Below are positions 1 through 7,931 of a DNA stretch of 64,000 nucleotides, piece by piece; position 1 is the first letter of the stretch; the number at the start of each line of letters is the position of its first letter. The stretch covers positions 1-64,000 of the forward strand of contig DASZVS010000003.1 in the NCBI GenBank assembly GCA_035546975.1. The letters are read 5' to 3'. The DNA comes from JARIHC01 sp035546975. Lineage in GTDB: Bacteria > Patescibacteriota > Saccharimonadia > Saccharimonadales > UBA4665. Position numbers and translations under genes: made by a program. The notes beneath the pieces were generated by a model, which saw only the letters and a list, made by a program, of their open reading frames with translations, made no database searches and was not told the origin of the DNA.

Positions 1-66
1 AGAATAGAAAAAGAAGAGAACGGGGATGGCGCAGACGATAGCGATAGCGACGCCTTGGCTGCGTAA
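1..66 (+). CDS. 3' end of a protein with an acidic tail
   Basis: An open frame enters from the left edge and ends at TAA (64-66). The 21 visible residues are rich in Asp and Glu (EKEENGDGADDSDSD, then ALAA). Too little remains for a family call. Acidic C-terminal tails occur on several nucleic-acid-binding and ribosome-associated proteins, but that is only a possibility. Confidence 0.5.
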   Translation, partial: RIEKEENGDGADDSDSDALAA

Positions 67-100
67 TTAATTTTTTTACCGATATAAGAGAGAAAGCGTT

Positions 101-129
101 TATACTACAAATAAAGCTAAATAGGAGGG
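101..129 (+). promoter_or_regulatory. sodA -10 box and Shine-Dalgarno
   Basis: A TATACT hexamer lies at 101-106 and a full Shine-Dalgarno AGGAGGG at 123-129, four bases before the ATG. This gene has a normal leader, unlike many others in the window. Confidence 0.6.
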
Positions 130-132
130 TTT

Positions 133-735
133 ATGTACACACTACCGGATCTTGATTATCCATACGACGCGTTTGGTAAATATATCAGCAAAGACATCAT
201 GGAGCTGCACCATAGCAAGCACCACCAGACATACGTCGATAAATTAAACGCGGCGCTTGAGAAAGCACCCGCCGATTTGCAGTCGAAACCACTTGAAGAG
301 CTTTTGCGGAATCTTGATACGGTACCGGAAGAAATACGTACCGCCGTCCGAAACCACGGCGGCGGGCATTACAACCATAGCCTTTTTTGGAAATTCATGT
401 CGCCTGACGGCGGCGGCGAACCTACTGGCGCCCTGGCTACAGCCCTCCGGGAAAAATATGGTAGTTTCCAGGGGTTCATGGACACGTTCAGTGAAAAAGC
501 CGCAGGCGTTTTCGGTAGCGGCTGGGCCTGGCTCCTCCCGGACTTATCGATTATTACTTCGCCAAACCAAGATAACCCTCTAAATGTAGATAAACCCGAT
601 CCTATCCTGGGGCTTGATGTGTGGGAACATGCCTACTATCTGGATTACACCTACAAACGGCCTGACTATATCAAAGCCTGGTGGCATGTCGTGAACTGGG
701 ACGATGTATCCGAACGGTTTGGAAAAGCTTCCTAG
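133..735 (+). CDS. sodA: Superoxide dismutase, Mn/Fe family (Mn-like)
   Basis: Converts superoxide to hydrogen peroxide and oxygen in the cytoplasm. The 200-residue length is normal for the family. The metal ligands are visible as His26 (MELHHSKHH), His82 (GGGHYNHSLFW), Asp162 and His166 (DVWEHAYY). The active-site Gln sits at position 146 (SPNQDNPL) and the GGH motif replaces the FeSOD Gln, a pattern typical of Mn or cambialistic enzymes. The start is fixed by an AGGAGGG ribosome site. Its 3' end overlaps the convergent purP paralog by four bases. Confidence 0.93.
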   Translation: MYTLPDLDYPYDAFGKYISKDIMELHHSKHHQTYVDKLNAALEKAPADLQSKPLEELLRNLDTVPEEIRTAVRNHGGGHYNHSLFWKFMSPDGGGEPTGALATALREKYGSFQGFMDTFSEKAAGVFGSGWAWLLPDLSIITSPNQDNPLNVDKPDPILGLDVWEHAYYLDYTYKRPDYIKAWWHVVNWDDVSERFGKAS

Positions 736-1862
736 CTTAGCAACAATTCCAACTTGTCGGCGGTAATAGCCGCTTTGACCTCTTGGGCAATCCGGCGGCC
801 AACACTGATGCTTTCGCCGTACAAATAGCCGCTGTAGGGTGTAAACATAGTGCCGGGGCTGCCAGGGATTCGCATGCTGACGTCAAAGACTTTGAATTCT
901 TCTTTTGGCGGCCCGGCAGTTACCGCGCCCTGGAGTGCAAACGGGCCGATTATGCCTGGATCGTAGTACTGCTTGGTTGCCCCAACGAATTTTTCGCCGG
1001 CTGCAAAGGCCTGCTCGAGCAGCGATTCTTTGATAGTGATGCTCTGGTGGCCGTTTTCTATATATTTTGGCTCAACATGTTTCAGCACCTCCATCTGTTC
1101 AGGCGCGGTAAGCCGCAGTAAACCGTCTAGATTAGTTTGGCGCCGCGTATCGGTTCCAAGGAGTTCCAACTCGCCACTCAGCGGCGAATAGAAAAAGTTC
1201 AAGTTTAGCTGCGGGCCTACTACAAATTCTTCTATGACAGCCGATTTTAGCGAGTCTTCCGTGATCGTGCCTTTGGACACCAACTCCTTTGATTTAGCGG
1301 CATACTCAGATGGGCTGCTAACCAAAAAGAAGGCGCGCTCGTAGCCGCGTGCGGCCTCATTTGTTTTTACGATTACTAAACGGTCAATCTCATCGGGATT
1401 CTCAAACTGGCGGGGAATTGGCACTCCGCCTTGTTCCAAAAGAAAATACTGGTTTTTAGGCTCGTCGCGCTCTTCTTTGCGAACTAGCTGCCGCGAGCCG
1501 ACAATCGGCACCTTAAACTCATTTTCTATCTCGTCAAAATCGCAGTATACCCAGAAATACCGGCTATGAATAAAGACGACATTCAGGTCGCGTAGTTGTT
1601 GCTGGATTTCCGGCTTGGCAATATCTTTAAAACTATCTACAACAATTACATGGTCGACACAGCCTCGGCCATCACCACGTGAGCGGAAGTATTGGCTATA
1701 TGTTTTTTCGCGTCCCTTTTGGGCAACAACGACCGTTTCAAAGCCTTCGGCTTTGGCGCCGCGGCAGACGTCCAGCGCCGCATGGCCGCCCAGCGTGCCA
1801 ATCCGGATATTTTCCATGTCGTACTGTTTGATAATTTTTTGGACGTCTGCCGCGCCGATCAT
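732..1862 (-). CDS. PurP-type ATP-grasp ligase, second paralog (376 aa)
   Basis: Resembles archaeal PurP, the formate-dependent ATP-grasp enzyme that makes FAICAR from AICAR. The N-terminus has the family pattern IGTLGGHAALDVCRGAKAEGF. The C-terminus has the matching ATP-grasp end, MRIPGSPGTMFTPYSGYLYG followed by SVGRRIAQEVK. It is translationally coupled to the upstream paralog by a TGATG overlap, so the two are made together. GGH replaces the more usual GSH in the first motif, so the substrate may have diverged. Its exact reaction cannot be read from sequence alone. Confidence 0.75.
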   Translation of the reverse strand: MIGAADVQKIIKQYDMENIRIGTLGGHAALDVCRGAKAEGFETVVVAQKGREKTYSQYFRSRGDGRGCVDHVIVVDSFKDIAKPEIQQQLRDLNVVFIHSRYFWVYCDFDEIENEFKVPIVGSRQLVRKEERDEPKNQYFLLEQGGVPIPRQFENPDEIDRLVIVKTNEAARGYERAFFLVSSPSEYAAKSKELVSKGTITEDSLKSAVIEEFVVGPQLNLNFFYSPLSGELELLGTDTRRQTNLDGLLRLTAPEQMEVLKHVEPKYIENGHQSITIKESLLEQAFAAGEKFVGATKQYYDPGIIGPFALQGAVTAGPPKEEFKVFDVSMRIPGSPGTMFTPYSGYLYGESISVGRRIAQEVKAAITADKLELLLS

Positions 1863-2875
1863 CAGCCAAGTACCTTGTCCAATTGGCCCGTAGCAATGGC
1901 GTCTTTGATTTCGCGAGCAATCCGGCGGCCTGCGCTCATCGGCTCGCCATAGCGCAAATCGGTGTATGGAGAGCCGCCGACATACGGGTTCATACCCGCC
2001 ACAATTCTTGCAGAAATTTCAAAAACGAAAAATTCCAAATCGGGCGTAATGACCGTCTCTAAACAAAACGGCCCGAAAAGGCCGCGTCCGTCGATTTCCC
2101 GGGAGGCTTCCACCACCCGTTCGCCCATTTTAAAAATTTCCGGGAGCAAAGACTCGCGAACTACGAGCGGCATATTACCAGTAATGTTATACGATGTTTC
2201 GATCGTGAGATCCATTTGGTCCTTGGCTGAGATACGGCCGATAGAATCCACGTTACTTTCATAGCGTTTATCAAAACCGAGCACCTCCAACTCATCATTG
2301 AGCGGCGAGTAAAAATAGTGGATATAAATTGGCGCGCCTACGATATATTCTTGGATAACGTATTTCTTGTTGGCATGCTCTTTAATCTTACGGCGGAACT
2401 CATCGGGGGTGTGGGCGAGAAAATAACCCTTGCCGCCGGCGGCCCCGAAAAATTTAATGATAACCGGGCCGTCAATATCATCGGCATTTTCATAAATATT
2501 CGGCAATGTCAGACCGGCATTGGCCAGCCAGCTGCGCTGCATTGTCCGGTCGGATTCCCACGGCAAAACATTCATATTACCGAAATACCGGATATGCAAG
2601 TTATCCCTAATCTTATCCTCCACGGCGTTCATGAACGAAGCGTGGGGGATCATGATAACGTTTTCTTTTGCCAGTTGTTTGTCGATTTTGTCGAAGTGAG
2701 CAAAACGGTCAATGGTCATAATCCTATCGGCTACTTTGAACGATTCGTATGGCTGGGTCCGGCCTTCGGCGCAGACAGCAATCGTTGTAAAGCCCTCGTC
2801 TTTTGCACCCTTCAAGATTTGGAGCGCAGAATGGCTGCCAAGAGTACAAATCTTATAGGAGGATTGTTTCGGCAT
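1862..2875 (-). CDS. purP: PurP-type ATP-grasp ligase, first paralog (337 aa)
   Basis: Member of the formate--phosphoribosylaminoimidazolecarboxamide ligase family. The N-terminal motif TLGSHSALQILKGAKDEGF and the C-terminal YGEPMSAGRRIAREIKDAI match the archaeal PurP pattern closely, and length is typical. In archaea PurP replaces the formyl-transfer half of bacterial PurH. The gene leads a two-gene operon with its paralog and is divergent from the GMP synthase gene, which supports a purine role. If the rest of the de novo pathway is absent it may act on a salvaged intermediate; that cannot be judged here. Confidence 0.8.
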   Translation of the reverse strand: MPKQSSYKICTLGSHSALQILKGAKDEGFTTIAVCAEGRTQPYESFKVADRIMTIDRFAHFDKIDKQLAKENVIMIPHASFMNAVEDKIRDNLHIRYFGNMNVLPWESDRTMQRSWLANAGLTLPNIYENADDIDGPVIIKFFGAAGGKGYFLAHTPDEFRRKIKEHANKKYVIQEYIVGAPIYIHYFYSPLNDELEVLGFDKRYESNVDSIGRISAKDQMDLTIETSYNITGNMPLVVRESLLPEIFKMGERVVEASREIDGRGLFGPFCLETVITPDLEFFVFEISARIVAGMNPYVGGSPYTDLRYGEPMSAGRRIAREIKDAIATGQLDKVLG

Positions 2876-2908
2876 ATTATTATTGAGATTACCTCAGTGA
2901 ATTATTAC

Positions 2909-2914
2909 AGTATA
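2909..2914 (-). promoter_or_regulatory. -10 box for the purP pair
   Basis: TATACT on the minus strand, about 34 bases before the ATG at 2875. A GAGG sits in the leader. A TTGACT at 2928-2933 is only 13 bases away, so it is a poor -35 match. Confidence 0.4.
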
Positions 2915-3012
2915 CACGTTTCTGCAAAGTCAAAGCAGAAGTATTTTCAACAACCCTCACGCTATAGCCCCGGGCGCAAACAAACAAGATGGTTTCCGGC
3001 TATGTTTGCCCG

Positions 3013-3018
3013 TATAAT
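3013..3018 (+). promoter_or_regulatory. Leaderless promoter of guaA
   Basis: A perfect TATAAT is followed by exactly seven bases and then the ATG at 3026, so transcription is expected to start on the A of the start codon. Two in-frame ATGs upstream (3002, 3017) lie before or overlap the -10 box and would not be on the transcript. Confidence 0.7.
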
Positions 3019-3025
3019 GTCGTCT

Positions 3026-4909
3026 ATGAATAAAGTGCGAGCTGCCAAAGCACAGGGAGAGGGACGAATAGCCATTCTTGACGCCGGCGCCCAATACGGC
3101 AAGGTTATCGACCGGCGCGTGCGGAATCTTGCCGTACGATCCGATTTACTGCCGCTTGATACGCCGTACGGCGATCTCAAAACTTACGAAGCATTTATTA
3201 TTTCCGGCGGCCCCGAAAGCGTATACGCCCCGGAAGCGCCCAAGCCAGACCCCGAAATATGGAAGAGTGGCAAGCCGATCTTAGGAATATGCTACGGCAT
3301 GCAACTCATTAACCAAGCTTTCGGCGGAAGCGTCGAGCGCAAATCCACCCGGGAAGACGGGCACTTCGCAATAAGCGTAACAACGGGCGACTTGCTATTT
3401 AAAGGGCTGCAAGCATCGCAGAAAGTATTAATGAGTCATGGCGATAGCATCGCCGGCATTGCCAAGGGTTTCAGCGTAACGGCTACTTCCGGGGATATCG
3501 TAGCCGCTATTAGCAATCCAAAACTCCAGATTTATGGCGTTCAATTCCACCCGGAAGTAGACCTTACGGACAACGGCAAACAAATGCTGGCCAATTTTCT
3601 TTTTGGAGTGTGTGAGCTAAAGCCGGACTACAGCCTCGAAAACCGCTTGGATGAAGCGACTAGATACATCCAGGAAAACGTTGGTAACCGCGACGTGCTG
3701 GTATTCGCCAGCGGCGGCGTCGATTCAACGGTTTGCGCCGCGCTTGTCGGCCGGGCATTACCCCCCGACAAAGTGCACGTGGTGCACATCGATACCGGGC
3801 TTATGCGCTACCAGGAAAGCCGTACGGTAGCCGAAGCCCTGGAAGCCGCAGGCGTGCCGGTAAAAGTCGTGCAAGCCGAAGAACAATTCTTAAACGGTAC
3901 AACGATTATCGACGGCAAAGCTACGCCACCGCTCCGCGAAGTAGATGACCCGGAAGTTAAACGCCGCATCATCGGCGATACGTTCATGAAAATCCGCGAA
4001 GAAGTACTTGCCGACCTCAAGCTCAACCCTAAAGAAACGGTGCTTGCCCAAGGCACGTTACGGCCAGACCTCATAGAGAGCGCCTCGCACCTTGCGAGCG
4101 CTAAAGCGGCGGTCATTAAAACGCATCATAACGATACGCAACTAGTACGCGATCTCCGCGAAAGCGGACATGTTATCGAGCCGCTCCACGAGCTCCATAA
4201 GGACGAGGTGCGCCAACTTGGCGAACAACTAGGCTTACCACACGAGCTCGTGTGGCGCCAACCGTTTCCCGGACCGGGACTCGGTATCCGGCTGCTTTGC
4301 GCACGCAAACCGTATATTACTGAAGATTTTGACCGAATAAGTAAGGAGCTCAAAAAGTTCGAAGACGACGACATCGCTGCCCATCTTTTGCCCGTGCGTA
4401 CCGTTGGCGTACAGGGCGACGGCCGGACCTACAGCTACCTCGTCGGCTTAAGCGGAACTGCCGACTGGCCGCGCCTATTTGAAAAGGCCCGAGAAATCCC
4501 CAAAGCCCTGCATGATGTAAACCGGGTTGTATATATTTTCGGGGATAAACTTACAGGTCCAATTAAAGAAATTACGCCGACATTGCCGACGCCCGATGCA
4601 ATCGGGCAGTTGCGAGAAGCTGATAGGGTAGTGAATGACATCCTCATGCAATATGACCTTATAGGAAGCCTTAGCCAGGTACCTGTAATATCATTTCCGG
4701 TTAATTTCGGCCAAAAAGGCAAGCGCTCGATAGGCATCCGTACCTTTATTACCAACGACTTTATGACAGGCGTGCCGGCATTACCAGGCGAAGGCATACC
4801 ACAAAAGGCACTCAATGAAATGGTTGCCGAAGTACAAGCCATCAAAGGCATAGCCCGCGTGGTATACGACCTAACTTCTAAGCCGCCAGGCACTACTGAG
4901 TGGGAGTAA
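3026..4909 (+). CDS. guaA: GMP synthase (glutamine-hydrolysing), long form
   Basis: Converts XMP to GMP using ATP and glutamine. The class I amidotransferase half carries the nucleophile motif GICYGMQ and GVQFHPEVDLTDNG. The ATP pyrophosphatase half carries the P-loop FASGGVDST. At 627 residues it is about 100 longer than the E. coli enzyme. Motifs such as KTHHNDTQL and HPEVDLT look like the long, eukaryote-type GMP synthase rather than the short bacterial one. The reading frame is open far upstream across the antisense of purP, but the promoter at 3013 places the start at 3026. Convergent with the next gene, with a gap of ten bases. Confidence 0.93.
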   Translation: MNKVRAAKAQGEGRIAILDAGAQYGKVIDRRVRNLAVRSDLLPLDTPYGDLKTYEAFIISGGPESVYAPEAPKPDPEIWKSGKPILGICYGMQLINQAFGGSVERKSTREDGHFAISVTTGDLLFKGLQASQKVLMSHGDSIAGIAKGFSVTATSGDIVAAISNPKLQIYGVQFHPEVDLTDNGKQMLANFLFGVCELKPDYSLENRLDEATRYIQENVGNRDVLVFASGGVDSTVCAALVGRALPPDKVHVVHIDTGLMRYQESRTVAEALEAAGVPVKVVQAEEQFLNGTTIIDGKATPPLREVDDPEVKRRIIGDTFMKIREEVLADLKLNPKETVLAQGTLRPDLIESASHLASAKAAVIKTHHNDTQLVRDLRESGHVIEPLHELHKDEVRQLGEQLGLPHELVWRQPFPGPGLGIRLLCARKPYITEDFDRISKELKKFEDDDIAAHLLPVRTVGVQGDGRTYSYLVGLSGTADWPRLFEKAREIPKALHDVNRVVYIFGDKLTGPIKEITPTLPTPDAIGQLREADRVVNDILMQYDLIGSLSQVPVISFPVNFGQKGKRSIGIRTFITNDFMTGVPALPGEGIPQKALNEMVAEVQAIKGIARVVYDLTSKPPGTTEWE

Positions 4910-4919
4910 TAAACTTAAC

Positions 4920-6254
4920 TTATACCTGGGTGTGCGATAAGTTCTTCTTTGCTGCGCGTAGCTGGGACTTATAGGTACTCTGTTTTTTTAGAAACTCTTC
5001 ATAACCTTTGTCCAACTTAAGCGAATCCATATAACCATCCACCGGCCAGATGAAGTCAAATACGCCTAAGAAAAGTGCCTCGCTCTCAATGTCGGCTGGG
5101 GTCAGGTGATCGTACATTCTTTTTCTTCTTATCGCGGCTATAAAGCCTCGGCCTTGGTCGATATTACGAGCGATCTTTATCTTTGTTTCATCGGTCATGT
5201 TCGGCGCTACTGATCGCAAAACTTGGAATTTGGCATAGCGGATGATCGTTTCTCTTTCTCCAAGAGCGGCAATGATCCTGCTGCACGGTTGCTCGCAGTC
5301 ATATAACGTATTTACGACGGACTCCGTGAAAGCGGCATCTGGGGAATCGTACGCGAAGGGGCTAAAGAGCATAAGCGGCAGAGTACCGTCGCTAAACTCG
5401 CTGTCCAGTTGGGCAAATTGCTCTTGCCGCGCGGCCTCTTCTTCGTCTCGTCGCTCATAATAATGAGCAGCTACCTCCGCCTGAAAATTAGGTAACGAAT
5501 CAAAATGGCCGGCAACGGCGGGGAAGCTTGGCCCTTTCTCCTGCAAAGAGAGATAATTTATCATACTCGAAGTAGGTTTTTTGCCACCATTAGCCAGCAT
5601 AAACCGAACGCCCCAGTCCACGTAGTCCGGCTTTTCCCAAAGTCTAACGACAGGGTAGCCCGCTAGTTCCAGTAACTTATTAAAGCCGCCGATATCGTGA
5701 AAACGTTCATGCAAATATTTATGGCCGGGGTTATTCGGATCTTTTCTTTGCCTGGCTGCAAGCTGGGGCCTAGTCGGCGTGGAGCCATTGCCTATTTTTT
5801 TTAGGTAGGCGATAACGTCATCAATACTCCAGTCGTCAAATAGTTTACGCGTCTGGACGCCTTCGAGCTGGGCGTCCGCATACAGCTTCGAATATCCGCC
5901 ATACTCCCTTTGTACAGTACGTTCGCTAGGCCCGAGCCCGAGACGATGGGCATTTCTAAACGTTCCAACTGTCACCTTCTTACTGTTAAGATTTTCTGGC
6001 GGCTCAATGACTTGTCCTATCCAGCGGGCGAATGCCTTGAACTGGTCTGGGGACCATTCTTTTGTATTAAGCCGTTCATAAAAATAATTCCCAGGCTCTA
6101 CGAACAGATCGGGGGAGCGCAACAACATGCCTATGGGCACTATCCATCCATGGTCTTCCGAGGCAGAAGTCTCTCCGTCCACCAGGACTTCACCCGTCGA
6201 CAAATCAAAATAGGATGGGCTCGTGCTGGCGTAGTCAATTTCTGAAGGGTTCAT
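4920..6254 (-). CDS. Protein with HNH-associated (homing endonuclease associated) repeats
   Basis: A 444-residue protein without a recognisable catalytic domain. The middle contains three tandem copies of a roughly 60-residue unit: WSPDQFKAFARWI..., WSIDDVIAYLKKIGNGSTPT... ending FNKLLELAGYP, and PDYVDWGVRFMLANGGKKPT.... The pattern (W at the start, G-x-x-Pt in the middle, a closing fG-x-x-nkLLelAG) is that of the homing endonuclease associated repeat, a small DNA-binding-like module. No HNH or LAGLIDADG nuclease motif was seen. The C-terminal third (about 290-444) is unrecognised. It is a single gene between convergent and divergent neighbours. Role unknown; DNA binding is inferred from the repeats. 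Confidence 0.6.
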   Translation of the reverse strand: MNPSEIDYASTSPSYFDLSTGEVLVDGETSASEDHGWIVPIGMLLRSPDLFVEPGNYFYERLNTKEWSPDQFKAFARWIGQVIEPPENLNSKKVTVGTFRNAHRLGLGPSERTVQREYGGYSKLYADAQLEGVQTRKLFDDWSIDDVIAYLKKIGNGSTPTRPQLAARQRKDPNNPGHKYLHERFHDIGGFNKLLELAGYPVVRLWEKPDYVDWGVRFMLANGGKKPTSSMINYLSLQEKGPSFPAVAGHFDSLPNFQAEVAAHYYERRDEEEAARQEQFAQLDSEFSDGTLPLMLFSPFAYDSPDAAFTESVVNTLYDCEQPCSRIIAALGERETIIRYAKFQVLRSVAPNMTDETKIKIARNIDQGRGFIAAIRRKRMYDHLTPADIESEALFLGVFDFIWPVDGYMDSLKLDKGYEEFLKKQSTYKSQLRAAKKNLSHTQV

Positions 6255-6283
6255 AAATGTATTGGTCGAAAAGAATTCGCACT

Positions 6284-6292
6284 ATTATATCA
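6284..6292 (-). promoter_or_regulatory. Extended -10 promoter of the repeat protein gene
   Basis: TGA followed by a perfect TATAAT on the minus strand (TATAAT at 6284-6289), about 30 bases before the ATG at 6254. Confidence 0.6.
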
Positions 6293-6334
6293 TTAATTGA
6301 TTAAAAAAGCACGCCCGGTACAGTCCTTCTTTAC

Positions 6335-6343
6335 TGCTATAGT
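6335..6343 (+). promoter_or_regulatory. Leaderless extended -10 promoter of the pgl-gnd-zwf operon
   Basis: TGC plus TATAGT (6338-6343), then six bases, then the ATG at 6350. No Shine-Dalgarno is present, consistent with a leaderless message. Confidence 0.65.
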
Positions 6344-6349
6344 AGAGAT

Positions 6350-7024
6350 ATGCAGTTCATTACATGTAATGATGCTCGGGAGGGTACCGAGAAGTTTACC
6401 GACCGGCTTATGCAGGAGCTACAAGCGGGCAAAAAAGTCTTGTGGCTAGTTTGCGGCGGTTCGAATATCGCGGCAGAGGCCGAAATTATGAAACGTATTC
6501 CGCCTGAGCTATCGGCAAATCTGGCCATTACGCTTACCGACGAACGGTACGGCGAACCGGGGCACAAAGATTCCAACTGGCGGCAGCTGCAAGACGCTGG
6601 CTTCGATTTTAAACAAGCTACCTCGCTTCCGGTCCTACAATCAGGGCAATCACTAGAAGAAACGGCGCAGAACTATGACAAAATGGCCCGGCAAGCTTTT
6701 GCCGGGAATGACATAGTGATAGCATTATTTGGGATTGGTGCAGACGGCCATATTGCCGGCGTCCTGCCGGATTCGCCCGCGGCAGCCGAAAACGATATGT
6801 GGGCCGCCGGATACCAAGCAGGGCAACTTACGCGCATCACGCTGACTTTTCCGGCGCTTAAACAGATTGACGCGGCTTACGCTTTTGCATTCGGCGAAGC
6901 TAAAAAAGAAGCGCTAACCCAATTACAAAACGAAACTATAGAGCTAGAGAGGCAGCCTTCCCAAATCCTGAAATATTTGCCTGAAGCCTATCTTTATAGC
7001 GACCAAGTAGGAGAAACCACATGA
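6350..7024 (+). CDS. pgl: 6-phosphogluconolactonase
   Basis: Hydrolyses 6-phosphogluconolactone to 6-phosphogluconate, the second step of the oxidative pentose phosphate pathway. The family blocks TDERYGEPGHKDSNW and FGIGADGHIAGVLPDSP are both present, and 224 residues is normal. The start follows a TGC-TATAGT promoter by six bases. The stop overlaps the gnd start by four bases (ATGA), so the operon is translationally coupled. The gene order differs from the enzyme order, which is common. Confidence 0.9.
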   Translation: MQFITCNDAREGTEKFTDRLMQELQAGKKVLWLVCGGSNIAAEAEIMKRIPPELSANLAITLTDERYGEPGHKDSNWRQLQDAGFDFKQATSLPVLQSGQSLEETAQNYDKMARQAFAGNDIVIALFGIGADGHIAGVLPDSPAAAENDMWAAGYQAGQLTRITLTFPALKQIDAAYAFAFGEAKKEALTQLQNETIELERQPSQILKYLPEAYLYSDQVGETT

Positions 7025-7926
7025 AAATAGCTATCCATGGCCTAGGCCGCATGGGCATGCAAATTGCCCGAAAACTGGCCGAAGCCGACCATCAAGTAAT
7101 CGCCCATAACCGTAGCCCTGAAAAGATTGATATCGCTGTCGGCTATGGCGCACATGGCGCTAAGACTAAGCAGGACGTACTCAGCGAATTCGAGGAAGAT
7201 CAGGTTGTACTCTGGATTATGCTCCCGGCCGACATCGTTGACGAACAGCTTGAAGAATGGAATGAGCTATTGCCAAAAGGCAGCATCATCATAGATGGCG
7301 GTAATTCCGACTTCCGCCTGACCAAACAGCGCAACGAAACGGTTACCGGCAAAGGGCACTCTTGGTTTGATGTCGGTACTAGCGGCGGCGTTTGGGGCTA
7401 CCAAAACGGCTTTTCCATGATGGTTGGCGGCGACAACGAGGAGGCGTTCGCCACCATAGAGCCAGCGTTGAAGACCTTGGCCGAACCGGGAGGCGCATAC
7501 TATCACTTCGGCCCAAGTGGCAGCGGCCACTTTGTCAAAATGGTGCACAATGCCATCGAGTACGGCATGATGGAATCCCTCGCCGAAGGCTATCGAATGC
7601 TCAAGGACGGACCATACAAGTCACTAGACTTAGCGGCTGCCGGCGATGTTTGGCAGCACCACAGCGTTATTACCTCGTGGCTGAATGAATTGAGCCGTGA
7701 CGCTCTAAGAGAAAATCCCGAACTCGAAGGCATCGACGGCTTTGTAGCCGAGAGCGGCGAAGCACGATGGACGCTCGAAGCAGCAAAAGATCTCGGCATA
7801 CCACTGCCAGCTATCCAATCGTCTTTTGATGTCCGCCTCGCCTCCCAAAAAGGTGATACCAACTTCGCAACTAAGCTGCTGGCCGCTATGCGCAACAAAT
7901 TCGGCGGCCATCAACTAAATAAATAA
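7021..7926 (+). CDS. gnd: 6-phosphogluconate dehydrogenase, decarboxylating, short form
   Basis: Oxidises and decarboxylates 6-phosphogluconate to ribulose 5-phosphate. The N-terminal Rossmann motif is GLGRMGMQIARKLAE; the substrate region has DVGTSGGVWGYQNGF and the catalytic VKMVHNAIEYGMME. At 301 residues this is the short GndA/YqeC-like class rather than the 470-residue E. coli class; members of that class often prefer NAD+. It lies between pgl and zwf, overlapping pgl by four bases and five bases before zwf. Confidence 0.9.
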   Translation: MKIAIHGLGRMGMQIARKLAEADHQVIAHNRSPEKIDIAVGYGAHGAKTKQDVLSEFEEDQVVLWIMLPADIVDEQLEEWNELLPKGSIIIDGGNSDFRLTKQRNETVTGKGHSWFDVGTSGGVWGYQNGFSMMVGGDNEEAFATIEPALKTLAEPGGAYYHFGPSGSGHFVKMVHNAIEYGMMESLAEGYRMLKDGPYKSLDLAAAGDVWQHHSVITSWLNELSRDALRENPELEGIDGFVAESGEARWTLEAAKDLGIPLPAIQSSFDVRLASQKGDTNFATKLLAAMRNKFGGHQLNK

Positions 7927-7931
7927 AAGAT

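Noticed and set aside
2318..3025. A long in-frame extension of guaA giving an 863-residue protein
   Set aside because: This stretch is antisense to purP and its translation has no GMP synthase similarity; the promoter at 3013 places the start at 3026.
4920..6254. A homing endonuclease or intron-encoded nuclease
   Set aside because: Only the associated repeats are present; no HNH, GIY-YIG or LAGLIDADG motif was found and the gene is free-standing.
6350..7024. Possible UGA recoding as in Gracilibacteria or SR1
   Set aside because: TGA ends this and other genes at the expected length and takes part in ATGA overlaps, so it is read as stop.
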